57,307 nucleotides of DNA from Rhodopirellula sp. SM50 (GTDB taxonomy: Bacteria; Planctomycetota; Planctomycetia; Pirellulales; Pirellulaceae): NCBI RefSeq assembly GCF_002289565.1, contig NZ_NTFY01000044.1, positions 1 to 57,307 on the forward strand, in the 5' to 3' direction. Below are positions 8,936 to 18,107 of the stretch, one piece after another; the stretch's first letter is position 1, and every line of letters starts with the position of its first letter. Under the pieces are notes generated by a model. It searched no databases. It was not told where the DNA came from and was given only the letters and a program-made list of their open reading frames with translations. The position numbers were made by a program, and so were the translations under genes.

Positions 8936-9406
8936 CTAAAGTTCAGCCAAGGCGTCGATCACCTGTTGGTCATGACCATCGACCTTGACCCGCTTCCAGA
9001 CCTTGGCAACCTTGCCGTCGGCATCGATCAGGTAGGTGCTGCGCTGGATCCCCATGGATTTCTTGCCGTACAGATTCTTTTCGCGCCAGGCCCCATATTT
9101 CTCCAACATCACGTGCTTCTCGTCGACCAGCAGCGGAAACGGCAGCGAATACTTGTCACGAAATTTTGTGTGGCTTTCGGCGGAATCGGCGCTGACGCCA
9201 AACAGTTGGGCGCCCCGTTTCTTCATCTCATCATATCGGTCTCGAAACGCACAGGCTTCTTTCGTGCAGCCCGGCGTGTCGTCGCGGGGGTAAAAGTACA
9301 GCACGACGGGGTCACCCTTGAGGTCGCTCAGTTTGACCTTGTTCCCCTGGTCATCTTTCAGTGTGAATGCGGGAGCCTTGGTACCGGGTTCGAGCCAATC
9401 AGCCAT
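8936..9406 (-). CDS. bcp: thioredoxin-dependent peroxiredoxin, BCP/PrxQ type
   Basis: 156 residues. The peroxidatic Cys47 sits in [13 protein letters not shown] with the resolving Cys52 five residues later, the atypical 2-Cys arrangement of Bcp/PrxQ enzymes that reduce H2O2 and organic peroxides at the expense of thioredoxin. Start ATG 9406 is supported by the family N-terminus ([14 protein letters not shown]) and AGAGGA about 9 nt upstream; an in-frame extension to 9493 does not resemble the family. It is divergent from the S9 peptidase gene (start 9586). Cytoplasmic, no signal peptide. Confidence 0.95.
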   Translation of the reverse strand: MADWLEPGTKAPAFTLKDDQGNKVKLSDLKGDPVVLYFYPRDDTPGCTKEACAFRDRYDEMKKRGAQLFGVSADSAESHTKFRDKYSLPFPLLVDEKHVMLEKYGAWREKNLYGKKSMGIQRSTYLIDADGKVAKVWKRVKVDGHDQQVIDALAEL

Positions 9407-9585
9407 CGATGAAATCCTCTGAAGAAAAAACACGAATCGTCGCGTCGGTAAGTGTTCAAGGAGTGTATCGAAATGTCCAGACCGGGAGGGCATTCGTGTC
9501 GGCAGGGGGTGAGGGCGGTGTCAGCGAGGGCCATTTCGAAAAGGAATCAAGCAGCTAAACTGCGGTCTGGTCCGATTCGTTCTCG

Positions 9586-12048
9586 GTGTCGTCGAGGGTC
9601 TCTGCGTTGCGTGCTTCAGCCTTTCTGTTTGTCGTGTTAGGACTGGGCCTGTGCGGCCTGGTGAATTTGCAATCCCTGCAGGCTGCTGAGGGTGACTTGG
9701 GGGGACGCAGCCGGACGATCAACCAGCGAATCGTTCCCGAGTGGATCGGTGACACGCGGTTCACGTTCACCATGCAGGCAGCCGATGGATCGGTGTCGAT
9801 TCGATCGGTCGACGCGACGACGGGTGAGATCACGACGGTCGAGCCAGGCTCCAGTCTGGATCCCGATGATGCACTTCGCGGAGGGCCGCTGCCTCGCTCG
9901 CAGCCGTCGGCATTGGAGACGAGCGTCGAGTTCGTCAATGAATCGGACCAAACCGTGCAGCTGTTTTGGATTGACACCAACGGGAAACCTCGACCCTACA
10001 GCGACTTGGCCCCAGGCCAATCCTATTCCCAGCACACCTTCGCCGGACACGCCTGGATGGTGAAAGCCTCCGGTGGCCAATTTTACGGCAGCACGATCGC
10101 CCAATCACCGCCGACGGTCGCGCGGATCAAAGAGAAATTCGAAGCGCCGAAGTCACTGTCTTCTCGGGACTCACGATCACAACGTGACCGGTCGGACCGG
10201 GGCAGGGGCCGCATTCCATCTCCCGACGGAATGTCCGCGTTGCAGTCTTCGCCAAACGGAGTACGACTGCGCGTCAACGGTTCAGACGAGGTTCGCTGGA
10301 TCGACCTGGACTTCGGCTCCATCGATGGCCACAACATCGTGTCTCCGTCCTGGTCGCCCGATGGGGCAGTGATTGCCGCTTGGAAAGTCGAACGCAACGA
10401 TCCGCCAGAGACCACCACGATCGAATCATCGCCGGCCGGTGGTGGGCGAGCCAAAGTCCGTGCCCGCCCCTACCGGCTGCCGGGTGACAAGTATGACGTG
10501 TTTGAGTTGTTTCTGTTTGATGCGGAAACCGGCGACCGTCTGGAAATAGAATTGCCGCAGATTGATTTTGGACGACCGCGAATCCGCTGGTTCGGGGAAC
10601 ATCAATTGGCGATCGAGAAAGTGGATCGCGGACACCAGCGCGTCCGGTTGTTTGTGATCGATCCGCTCGAGCAGACGGTTCGAACAGTGATCGATGAAAC
10701 CTCAACGACATTCATTTGGACCATGCATGGACCGCAGGTTCCATTGTTCACGTACCTGGAAAACACGGAGGAGGTGATCTATGCCAGCGAACGAAGCGGC
10801 TATCGGCATTTGTATTTGGTGGATCTGTTGGATGGGGGTATGCAGGATGCGGAGCGCGGCGAGGCAAGCCAAGGCGAACCCTCCCCTCGCTCCTCTCCGA
10901 GGGAGGGCGGGATGCGTGCGATCACGTCGGGGGATTGGTTGGTGCGTGAGATCGTGCGGATTGATGAGGCTGCCCGGTCGCTGGATCTAATGGTCGGGGA
11001 ATATTACGACGACCAGGATCCGTACCACCAGCATCTTGTCCGCGTCGGGTTCGACGGCGAAGGGTTGGTGGCGATCACCCAGTCTGACGGCGACCACTCC
11101 GTTCAATTCTCACCCGATGGGCAGTTCGTGGTGGCAACACACAGTCGCGTCGACTCGCCGCCGGTTCATGAATTGCGACGCGCCGAGGATGGAAGCCTGA
11201 TCGCGGAACTGGTGCGCGCCGAGCGGGTTGGCAAAGACCCGTCAAATGGGTCGGTGCCGAAAGTGTTCCATGCCGCAGGCCGTGACGGCGAAACCGAGAT
11301 TTGGGGGAATCTGTATTTCCCGGCGGACTTCGACCCGAGCTTGAAAGACCGTTACCCGGTGATCGAAGCGATCTACGCCGGGCCCCATGATTCGCATGTC
11401 CCCAAACGTTATTCGCATTCGGCGCGTTACCAAGAGCTGACGGATCTGGGGTTCGTGGTGGTGCAGATCGATGGTATGGGGACGGCGAACCGATCGAAGC
11501 AGTTTCACGATAGGTGCTGGCACAATTTGAAGGACGCCGGGTTCCCCGATCGGATCGCCTGGATGAAGGCCGCTGAAAAAGAATTTCCGGCGATCGACTT
11601 GTCACGCGTCGGGATCTTTGGCACCTCCGCCGGCGGCCAGAACGCCTGTGGTGCCCTGTTGTTTCACGGCGACTTTTACAAAGCCGCCTATGCCTCGTGT
11701 GGCTGCCATGACAACCGCATGGACAAGGCGTCATGGAACGAGCAATGGATGGGCTATCCGGTGGGGCAGCACTATGCCGGCAACAGCAACTTGGAACATG
11801 CCGAGCAATTGCGCGGAGATTTGTTCCTGGTCGTTGGCGAACTGGACAGCAACGTACCGCCGGAATCCACCTATCGTTTGGTCGATGCGCTGGTCAAGGC
11901 GGAAAAGGATTTCGAGTTCTTGATGATCCCTGGAATGGGGCACAGCGACGGGGGCAGCTACGGGCGCCGACGGATGCGGGCGTTTTTTGTCGAGAAGCTG
12001 AAACCGGGCAGTGGCAGGCATGAGGTTGAAGACGAATCGGGTGAGTGA
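9586..12048 (+). CDS. secreted S9 (DPP IV/prolyl oligopeptidase) serine peptidase with N-terminal VHL-like beta domain
   Basis: 820 residues from GTG 9586 (an in-frame TTG at 9607 is possible). Signal peptide about 1-34. Residues about 108-172 match the pVHL beta domain: the SVEFVNES strand, then Trp128, Tyr138, His150, His155 and Trp157 align with pVHL W88, Y98, H110, H115 and W117. A beta-propeller follows (about 200-560), then the alpha/beta-hydrolase with the triad Ser681 (FGTSAGG), Asp754 (GELDSNVPPEST) and His786 (PGMGHSDG). DPP IV-type enzymes cleave after proline or alanine near the N-terminus of peptides; this one should act outside the cytoplasm. An in-frame, repeat-like Glu/Pro/Arg insert lies at about residues 418-442. 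Confidence 0.93.
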   Translation: MSSRVSALRASAFLFVVLGLGLCGLVNLQSLQAAEGDLGGRSRTINQRIVPEWIGDTRFTFTMQAADGSVSIRSVDATTGEITTVEPGSSLDPDDALRGGPLPRSQPSALETSVEFVNESDQTVQLFWIDTNGKPRPYSDLAPGQSYSQHTFAGHAWMVKASGGQFYGSTIAQSPPTVARIKEKFEAPKSLSSRDSRSQRDRSDRGRGRIPSPDGMSALQSSPNGVRLRVNGSDEVRWIDLDFGSIDGHNIVSPSWSPDGAVIAAWKVERNDPPETTTIESSPAGGGRAKVRARPYRLPGDKYDVFELFLFDAETGDRLEIELPQIDFGRPRIRWFGEHQLAIEKVDRGHQRVRLFVIDPLEQTVRTVIDETSTTFIWTMHGPQVPLFTYLENTEEVIYASERSGYRHLYLVDLLDGGMQDAERGEASQGEPSPRSSPREGGMRAITSGDWLVREIVRIDEAARSLDLMVGEYYDDQDPYHQHLVRVGFDGEGLVAITQSDGDHSVQFSPDGQFVVATHSRVDSPPVHELRRAEDGSLIAELVRAERVGKDPSNGSVPKVFHAAGRDGETEIWGNLYFPADFDPSLKDRYPVIEAIYAGPHDSHVPKRYSHSARYQELTDLGFVVVQIDGMGTANRSKQFHDRCWHNLKDAGFPDRIAWMKAAEKEFPAIDLSRVGIFGTSAGGQNACGALLFHGDFYKAAYASCGCHDNRMDKASWNEQWMGYPVGQHYAGNSNLEHAEQLRGDLFLVVGELDSNVPPESTYRLVDALVKAEKDFEFLMIPGMGHSDGGSYGRRRMRAFFVEKLKPGSGRHEVEDESGE
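10837..10910 (+). repeat. in-frame repeat-like insert inside the S9 peptidase
   Basis: The codons for about residues 418-442 (between LVDLLDGG and RAITSGDW) are made of the inverted sequence CCCTC..CTCCTCTC..GAGGG, which resembles an intergenic palindrome rather than a propeller blade. It keeps the frame open. No second copy is in this window. Confidence 0.5.
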
Positions 12049-12232
12049 TGTCCGCGGGGGGAGCAAACACGCGTGCTGGCAAAAATGCCGCGGGTGCCGA
12101 TTGACGCACGAATTGTTCTGGATGCGAGCCGAGATATTCGTTAAACGCAGGAAGATTCAAGTTTGACGATTAGGTGGTCGATACTATCGGGGAAACCCTT
12201 AAGACCGCAGCTCCTCCCTCCATTCCTGTGCG

Positions 12233-12616
12233 ATGCGTTGGAACCTTGCCTATCGCACTCTCTTCCACGACCGCGGCAAGTTGATTGCCGGATTGGTCGG
12301 GCAGACCTTGTATGCCATGGTGCTCGACCGAATCAACGAGTACGCGACGCTGCGGGCGATCGGGCTGAGCGAGCGTGAACTGCTGTCCATCCTGGCGTTT
12401 CAGTCTGCCCTGGTTGCATCGATCGGGATCGCGATCGGGGTGGTGATTACCGTCACCCTGAAAACGCTGCTCGGCACACCGCGGGCAACGATCGAAATTC
12501 CATTGATGTTGTATGTCGGATGTGGCGTTTTGATTTTCGCGATTTGCTTGTTCGCGGCCGGCTTGCCGTATCTGCGCGTCCGACGTATCGACCCCCATAC
12601 GGCATTGCAGTCATGA
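12233..12616 (+). pseudogene. internally deleted DevC/FtsX-like ABC transporter permease
   Basis: 127 residues where DevC-type permeases have about 380-400. Residues 1-23 (MRWNLAYRTLFHDRGKLIAG) match the family N-terminus and the start of TM1. Residue 24 onward (QTLYAMVLDRINEYATLRAIG...RRIDPHTALQS) matches the C-terminal part, with two further membrane segments and the usual ending. The whole periplasmic domain and about two membrane segments are missing, yet the frame is kept. The junction, GLVG/QTLYA, lies where family members carry similar VG residues in both places, so a deletion between short matches is likely. It overlaps the ATPase gene by ATGA. It may be non-functional or a small residual membrane partner. 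Confidence 0.8.
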
Positions 12617-13377
12617 CCATCACCAACACCGGCACGACCGCCAACACGCCAACCGATGTCCCGGTTGGCGTTCGGCATGCGCCCGAGCCGACGAAGCCTG
12701 CATTGACAACTCATGCGTTGGAAGCCAAGGCGATTGCGAAGTCATACGTGATCGGTGGCCAGTCACGCCCGGTCCTGGACGGCATCGATTTTCACGTCGA
12801 TCCGGGGGAGTGCGTGTTTTTGGCCGGGCCGTCGGGAAGCGGTAAAACGACGCTGCTGTCGATCCTGGGGCTGTTGCTGACATCGGACTCCGGGCAGCTC
12901 CTGTTGAAAGACCGTCGCGTCGACGGATTGACGGAAGTCGAACGCACCCTGGTACGCCGCCAGCGGATCGGTTTTGTCTTTCAACGGTTCCAACTGATTA
13001 ACGGATTGACGGCCGAAGACAACGTGTCGATTCCGCTGACGATGGACGGAATGCCGCTTCGCGAGGCCCGTGAACGCGCCGCCGAATTGCTGTGCCGGAT
13101 GGGGCTTGAGGATCACCGCAACGCGTTGCCGACATCAATGAGCCCCGGCCAATGCCAACGCGTGGCATTGGCACGCGCAGTCATTGGGCAACCCGAATTG
13201 ATCTTGGCCGACGAGCCGACGGCGGCGCTGGATGGCAAGTCGGGAAGGGCAGTGATGGAATTGTTGAACGAATTGACGAAAGAATACGCCAGCTCGACCG
13301 TCGTGGTGACGCACGATCCGCGGATCTATGAGTATGCCGATCGGATCTGCGAAATGGAAAACGGGAGATTCAAATGA
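12613..13377 (+). CDS. ABC transporter ATP-binding protein (DevA/LolD/MacB type)
   Basis: 254 residues, the ATPase of a tripartite exporter. Walker A GPSGSGKT is at 72-79, the Q-loop is in VFQRF at about 122, and Walker B LILADEPT is at 197-203, followed by a switch His in VVVTHDPR. The signature motif is SMSPGQ (175-180) rather than LSGGQ: a Pro replaces the first conserved Gly, which could lower activity or be a lineage variant. The first 34 residues are a Thr/Pro-rich extension not typical of the family. Start ATG 12613 overlaps the permease stop, and the stop overlaps the adaptor start (13374-13377), so the three genes are translationally coupled. Confidence 0.93.
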   Translation: MTITNTGTTANTPTDVPVGVRHAPEPTKPALTTHALEAKAIAKSYVIGGQSRPVLDGIDFHVDPGECVFLAGPSGSGKTTLLSILGLLLTSDSGQLLLKDRRVDGLTEVERTLVRRQRIGFVFQRFQLINGLTAEDNVSIPLTMDGMPLREARERAAELLCRMGLEDHRNALPTSMSPGQCQRVALARAVIGQPELILADEPTAALDGKSGRAVMELLNELTKEYASSTVVVTHDPRIYEYADRICEMENGRFK

Positions 13378-14429
13378 GACAGCTGTTTCTCGCTGGAGCA
13401 TTCGCGGCGCTCGGGACCGGGATCTTGATCATCGCCGATCAGCATCAAAAATCAAATTCCCGCCCCGCATCGCTGCCCGAACTCGCGCCACCGGTCGTGA
13501 CGAAGACGTCGGTGCATGCCGCCGGACGAATCGAAGGGACGACCGAAAACGTCCTGATCCGGCCGCACTTTCCCGGCCGAATCGATTCGGTCATGGTGTC
13601 ACGGGGGACCCGCGTGGAGAAGGGGCAGGTGTTGTTCCAATTGGAATCCAAACGCTATGAAGCGCAACGCGACCTGGCGTCGGCGATGTTGTCCGCCGCG
13701 CGCGCCAAACGCATGCGGTTGATCGCCGGAGCTCGAGAGAGCGAAATTGAAGCCGCGAAGCAGGAAACCGTTGCGGCGGAGGCTCGCTATGAAAGTTCCC
13801 GAACTCGATTCGAACGGGCCAGTAAATTGTTCTCCCGCAACGCGCTCAGCTCGCAATCGCTGGAAGATTATCGCGGCGAACATGATACGAACCTCGCGTT
13901 GATGTTGGCCGCCCGCGAGCGTTACCTGACGATCAAAGCCGATCCCCGTTTGGCCGACTTGATGGCCGCCGATGCCGAAATCGCTTCGGCCGAAGCCACG
14001 CTGGAGATGGCTGAAATCGACCTGCAGCGTTGTTCGATCCTCTCGCCCTGTCCCGCCATTGTATTGGCCGTGGACGTGAATCCCGGCGAGTGGATCAGCC
14101 CCGAGATGCCGGAGCCGGCCTTGGAATTGTCGAACACCGAACGCTTGCGCGTGGTTGCCGATGTGGACGAGCGGGACGCGCTGACGGTCGCTCGGGGACA
14201 AACCTGCGAAGTCACGGCCGATGCCATGCCCGGACAGTTCTTCTCCGGAGTCGTCGTCGAGATCGAACCGAGGATGGAACCGAAAAAGATTTACGGCGGT
14301 TGGGCGGGCGAACGCAATGAGACGCACACCCGACGCGTTTGGATCGATTTGAAGACCGACGCGACCCTGCCGATCGGGCTGCCGGTTGAAGTGATGATCT
14401 CCGGCGCTGCAGTAGGCAGTAAGCAGTGA
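13374..14429 (+). CDS. HlyD/DevB-family periplasmic adaptor (membrane fusion) protein
   Basis: 351 residues. An N-terminal signal-anchor (about 3-22) is followed by a lipoyl-like half motif (VLIRPHFPGRIDSVMVSRGTR), a long helical hairpin with predicted coiled coil (about 95-200: ESEIEAAKQETVAAEARYESS, ASAEATLEMAEIDLQRC), the second half motif (SPCPAIVLAVDVNPGEWI) and a beta-barrel. It would link the inner-membrane exporter to an outer channel across the periplasm. It is third in the operon, coupled by ATGA overlap to the ATPase. With the permease gutted, this intact adaptor either serves another permease or is a recently orphaned gene. Confidence 0.9.
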   Translation: MRQLFLAGAFAALGTGILIIADQHQKSNSRPASLPELAPPVVTKTSVHAAGRIEGTTENVLIRPHFPGRIDSVMVSRGTRVEKGQVLFQLESKRYEAQRDLASAMLSAARAKRMRLIAGARESEIEAAKQETVAAEARYESSRTRFERASKLFSRNALSSQSLEDYRGEHDTNLALMLAARERYLTIKADPRLADLMAADAEIASAEATLEMAEIDLQRCSILSPCPAIVLAVDVNPGEWISPEMPEPALELSNTERLRVVADVDERDALTVARGQTCEVTADAMPGQFFSGVVVEIEPRMEPKKIYGGWAGERNETHTRRVWIDLKTDATLPIGLPVEVMISGAAVGSKQ

Positions 14430-14459
14430 GCCCATTCCGCTTAGTTGACATCAATGCGG

Positions 14460-14530
14460 GGGCCCGGACGCTGGCGCGAACCGGCTGATCTCAAACGAAT
14501 ATCAGCCGTTTGTCGCGAGCCTACGGGCCC
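14460..14530. repeat. 71-bp imperfect palindrome
   Basis: The left arm holds GGGCCCG, CGCGA and CGGCTGAT; the right arm holds ATCAGCCG, TCGCG and CGGGCCC in reverse order, around a loop of about 10 nt. It lies between the convergent adaptor and kinase genes, where it could serve as a two-way terminator or be a dispersed repeat. No second copy is in the window. The rest of 14430-14641 shows nothing more. Confidence 0.7.
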
Positions 14531-14641
14531 TCTTCTGAAGAATCGACGCTTCGATCAGCGGTATTTGGTAAAAGACCGTTGCGCTGGGCGCGACGGTTGC
14601 CAGGCACACACCGGCACCTGTCGTCAGAGCGTGTCGCGCGT

Positions 14642-17600
14642 CTATGGCAGGGGCGGCAGGTCGGGTTCTTGGAACCCGAAGTAGATCGCTCCGTCTTGGC
14701 GATAATTGGTCGGCGTCAGGCGATGATAGGTTTGTGATCTGGGACGCACCGAGGACCAGCGTACCGACCATCTCGGTCGACGTTCATCGATCCAGGGCAG
14801 CGACTGAGCCGCCAGTTCTTCCATCATGTAAACCGACGTGTTGCCGGCCAGATCGGAGACCGAAAGCAGCGGGTCGCTCAGCGTCGGGGCGCCGACGTAC
14901 GCGTTGTCTTCGCCGCGAAGCTTCAAATAAGGACGCTCGGTCGCAAGCGTTTCCACGCCAATGATCTCGACATGCGGTTGGCCGTCTTCGATCAGGAAGA
15001 CGCACTGATTGGCTTCTCGTTCAATCGGGACCGGGAAAATCCCGTCTGGGCCCAGTCGCATACGGAGTAGTCCACGCGGGATCTCTGCGGTGACGTTGGA
15101 TAGCGACAGTTGAATCGGGCTGGCGATCGGTGTCGGACGTCGACGGGCACCGGACGTGTCAATCATGCGGCCACTAATCGCGAGCAATCCGTTTTTCCAA
15201 ACCAGCTGCAACGCGGCGGCATAGTCCATCTGGATCAGGGTGGCTTCACCGCGCACCACCGCGTTGTCTAACTGGATCGCCACCAACGGCAACGCATCCT
15301 CGTTCGGGTTGAGGATTCGGCCGGGCAGGGTTTCTGAATCTGGCAGGGCTTTGGGGTCGGTCACGATCTGGAAAAACGAAACGCCGTCATGGATCGCTTT
15401 ATTGACCAGGGTGAACGTGCAGTTCTGGAATCGGGTCAGTCGGTTGTCGTTGAGCACGAACATTGAGCCGCCATCGACTTGTTCCTGGGCGAGTTCCCAG
15501 TGAAAGTCCAGGTTGCGAAATTGGGTGCGATGGTTGCCGATGTTCAGCATCTCGCTGCGGCCGATCGCCAGCGTGTCGGTGGAGACCATTCGAATGGCCG
15601 TCCGTCCGACCGTGGACTCGAAGACCATGTTGTCTTGGGGAATCGTCAACGGACCGGTGACCAATTCCGCAGTTGCCAGCTCGACGCGTCCGACCCCGAA
15701 ACGCATGGCCAGATCAACCGCGTCGGCCAGTGTCGCGACCAGGATCGCGCCGTCGGTGTCCCGATCGATCTGGTCGACTCGCATGGAAAGCGCCAACAGA
15801 CTTGGCGAGACCACGCGGACGGATTGTGGAACCGGCAATTCCGCCGGCATGACGGGGCGTGTGGGCGAGACAACCGGTGCTGATCCATTCGGCTTGTTCA
15901 TCCGATTGGCCTCCGTGATTCCCGCACTCACCGCAGATCCCGCCGCGGCCAAACCACCAGCGGCCGATGCGGACAAGCCGGACGTCGTTGAATCGAATTC
16001 TGTCTCGTCGCCTTCGTTGGGCGTCATCGCCGTGTTGTCTTCGAAAGACGTGGCGGGCAGGTCCTCATCGTCGCCCAACGTCTCGGGGAGCGGCAAACGT
16101 GCACCGAAGCTGGGCGGCCGCGCCGCCGCTTCGGAAACATCGTCCAAGTCCATGCCGGATTCGACCGATGGAGAATCGATCGCTCCGGGGCCGACGCGAT
16201 CACCTTGATTCGCCGATCCCCCGGGGAGCGACGAATCGGAACCGTTCGCTGCCGGATTGCTGTCGGAGAATGTACCCGGGGACGACGGGGGTAAGCGATC
16301 GGGGTCGGAGCCGTCGGATCTGGCGGCATCGGCGTCCGATGTGCCCGCACCGGACGCAGGCAAGGACGGTCGCGTCGACCCCGTTCGACTCAGCGATGCC
16401 GGTCGGTTGATCACGAACGCATCACGGGTCGCGGTCGATTGCAATTCCAAATACCCGCCGATCATCAAAATCAACACCGTCGCGATCATCCAGGGCAAAT
16501 GCAATTGCAGTCGCTGTAAGCCTTCGTTTCCCGAGGGGAGCGTCACGACAGCGTTGGATTGGGCGCGCTTTAATTGAAAGCGATACGCCAGCTCGCTGAG
16601 ATCGGCCAACAAGTCGCGCGCGTTTTGATACCGCGACTGTGGGTCTTTCGCCATCATCCGATGCATCACTGCGATCGCTTCGTCTGGCAGATCCGGACGC
16701 AGGGCCTTCGGATTGGGCAAGGGGGCGTTGCCGTGGCTGATCAGCTTTTGCAGCATCGTGCCGCCGGTGTAGGGCGCTTCACCGGTCAGCATGAAGTAAA
16801 ACGTGCAGCCGAGCGAATAAAGGTCGCTACGGATGTCGGCGTCGCGCGGATCGAAAGCTTGTTCGGGCGAGATGTAGTCAAACGTCCCCAGCGTGACGCC
16901 GCTGGCGGTCATGTCTTCACTGAGATCCAGGTTGTCGCTGCGGGCCAGTCCCATGTCGACCAGCTTGACCGAACCGTCTTCGGAAACCAACACGTTGGAC
17001 GGCTTGATGTCGCGGTGGACGATGCCGCGCTGGGAAGCATGGTCGAGCGCTTCGGCGACTTGCGAGGTGAAGACGACGGCATCATCGAGCGAGAGCGCGC
17101 CGTGGTGGTCCACCAGATCGCGGACGTTGGTCCCATTGATGTATTCAAAGACGATGTAGTGCCAATCGTCGTAGTTGCCGGCATCGAAGACGCGGGCGAT
17201 TCGGGGGTGATCCAACTTCGCCGCGTTTTGTGCTTCATTGCGAAACCGTCGTTGCAGCTCGGGGTCGTTTCCGACAAACGGGATCACCTTGAGCGCGACG
17301 ATGCGATCGAGTTGTTGATCGTGGGCCCGAAAGACCGCGCCCATGCCGCCACCACCGATCAACGCCTCCAAAAAATATTGGTTCAGCTGCTCGCCGACCA
17401 GGACCTTGGCGATGTCCGCCGGCGTCCGGCCGCTGCCGGCACTCTTGGGTTGCCCCGAAGCGGCAACCTGACGGATGACCGTCTTGGCTTCTTCCAAACC
17501 CGGTGCGACGTCCTGCACCGCTCCCTCGCCGTCGATTTGCCTGACCGATTTGCCTTTGGGCGATCGCCGTACCGCGAACACCTCGTCCGTGGTCGGGTCG

Positions 17601-17689
17601 AGTTCCAACGGTTCACGCGGACCGTCGGCCGACTGCCCGGGCGTTCGGTGTACGGTTGAATCGCTAGCCGTTGGTTCTTGGTTTTCCAT
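14642..17689 (-). CDS. membrane Ser/Thr protein kinase with large C-terminal extracytoplasmic domain
   Basis: 1015 residues. The cytoplasmic Hanks-type kinase domain is at about 104-370: Gly loop IGGGGMGAVF (111-120), Lys134 in VALKV, HRDIKPSN with Asp227, DMG at 245-247 in place of the common DFG, and GTFDYISPEQA. A single membrane segment (about 398-415) follows, then a Ser/Pro/Asp-rich linker to about 600 and a domain of about 380 residues with short repeating beta-strand patterns (VFESTVGRTAIRM, FRNLDFHWEL), perhaps a beta-helix. The layout is PknB-like with an unrecognised sensor outside. An unusual 100-residue N-terminal extension precedes the kinase. Neither neighbour hints at the substrate. 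Confidence 0.92.
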   Translation of the reverse strand: MENQEPTASDSTVHRTPGQSADGPREPLELDPTTDEVFAVRRSPKGKSVRQIDGEGAVQDVAPGLEEAKTVIRQVAASGQPKSAGSGRTPADIAKVLVGEQLNQYFLEALIGGGGMGAVFRAHDQQLDRIVALKVIPFVGNDPELQRRFRNEAQNAAKLDHPRIARVFDAGNYDDWHYIVFEYINGTNVRDLVDHHGALSLDDAVVFTSQVAEALDHASQRGIVHRDIKPSNVLVSEDGSVKLVDMGLARSDNLDLSEDMTASGVTLGTFDYISPEQAFDPRDADIRSDLYSLGCTFYFMLTGEAPYTGGTMLQKLISHGNAPLPNPKALRPDLPDEAIAVMHRMMAKDPQSRYQNARDLLADLSELAYRFQLKRAQSNAVVTLPSGNEGLQRLQLHLPWMIATVLILMIGGYLELQSTATRDAFVINRPASLSRTGSTRPSLPASGAGTSDADAARSDGSDPDRLPPSSPGTFSDSNPAANGSDSSLPGGSANQGDRVGPGAIDSPSVESGMDLDDVSEAAARPPSFGARLPLPETLGDDEDLPATSFEDNTAMTPNEGDETEFDSTTSGLSASAAGGLAAAGSAVSAGITEANRMNKPNGSAPVVSPTRPVMPAELPVPQSVRVVSPSLLALSMRVDQIDRDTDGAILVATLADAVDLAMRFGVGRVELATAELVTGPLTIPQDNMVFESTVGRTAIRMVSTDTLAIGRSEMLNIGNHRTQFRNLDFHWELAQEQVDGGSMFVLNDNRLTRFQNCTFTLVNKAIHDGVSFFQIVTDPKALPDSETLPGRILNPNEDALPLVAIQLDNAVVRGEATLIQMDYAAALQLVWKNGLLAISGRMIDTSGARRRPTPIASPIQLSLSNVTAEIPRGLLRMRLGPDGIFPVPIEREANQCVFLIEDGQPHVEIIGVETLATERPYLKLRGEDNAYVGAPTLSDPLLSVSDLAGNTSVYMMEELAAQSLPWIDERRPRWSVRWSSVRPRSQTYHRLTPTNYRQDGAIYFGFQEPDLPPLP

Positions 17690-18090
17690 CGCCAGACGTT
17701 AGAGAAGCGCGCCCCCAAAAAAAAAGAAGGCGCGAAACCGGCCCGCACCCAAGAAAATCCGTCATTCTGCTCGCACCGGCCTAGACCCGAATCCTACTCG
17801 TGCTCCGCAGGCCGGTCAACGAATTCCGCCGCCGGAGTCCCCCCGAGGTGCGGCGGCGGGCCGGATTTGCGGGTCCATCAGGTTGCTTTGCGGATGATTC
17901 GCTCCACGCGCCGGTCGCTCACGCTTCCCGCTGGGATGACGCACCCCAGCACGTGGCGTTCGCCAGTAGCGCGTGTAAACGTCCAGTTCCCCACGCGCCG
18001 GTCGCTCACGCGTCCCGCTGGGATGACGCACCCCAGCACGTGGCGTTAGCCAGTGGCGCGTAAATGTCCAGGTCCCCACGCGCCGGTCGC
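17690..18090. other. 401-bp intergenic region made largely of tandem repeats
   Basis: No gene is visible. The region upstream of the minus-strand kinase holds an A-rich stretch (17717-17728) and then the tandem repeat at 17904-18107, which runs into the 3' end of the 2-hydroxyacid dehydrogenase gene. Confidence 0.7.
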
Positions 18091-18107
18091 TCACGCTTCC
18101 CGCTGGG
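17904..18107. repeat. tandem repeat, period 85-87 bp, 2.4 copies
   Basis: Units start CCACGCGCCGGTCGCTCACG at 17904, 17991 and 18076. The first two also share GATGACGCACCCCAGCACGTGGCGTT; the third is cut after CCCGCTGGG. On the minus strand the third unit encodes the last codons (QREA-stop) of the 2-hydroxyacid dehydrogenase. The CAGCACGTGGCGT piece recurs at 42355-42367. Confidence 0.85.

Noticed and set aside
12163..12187. promoter TTGACG...TACTAT before the ABC operon
   Set aside because: The spacer is only 13 nt, too short for a sigma-70-type promoter.
17904..18107. CRISPR array
   Set aside because: Only 2.4 long units, repeat and spacer are both conserved, and no cas gene is nearby.
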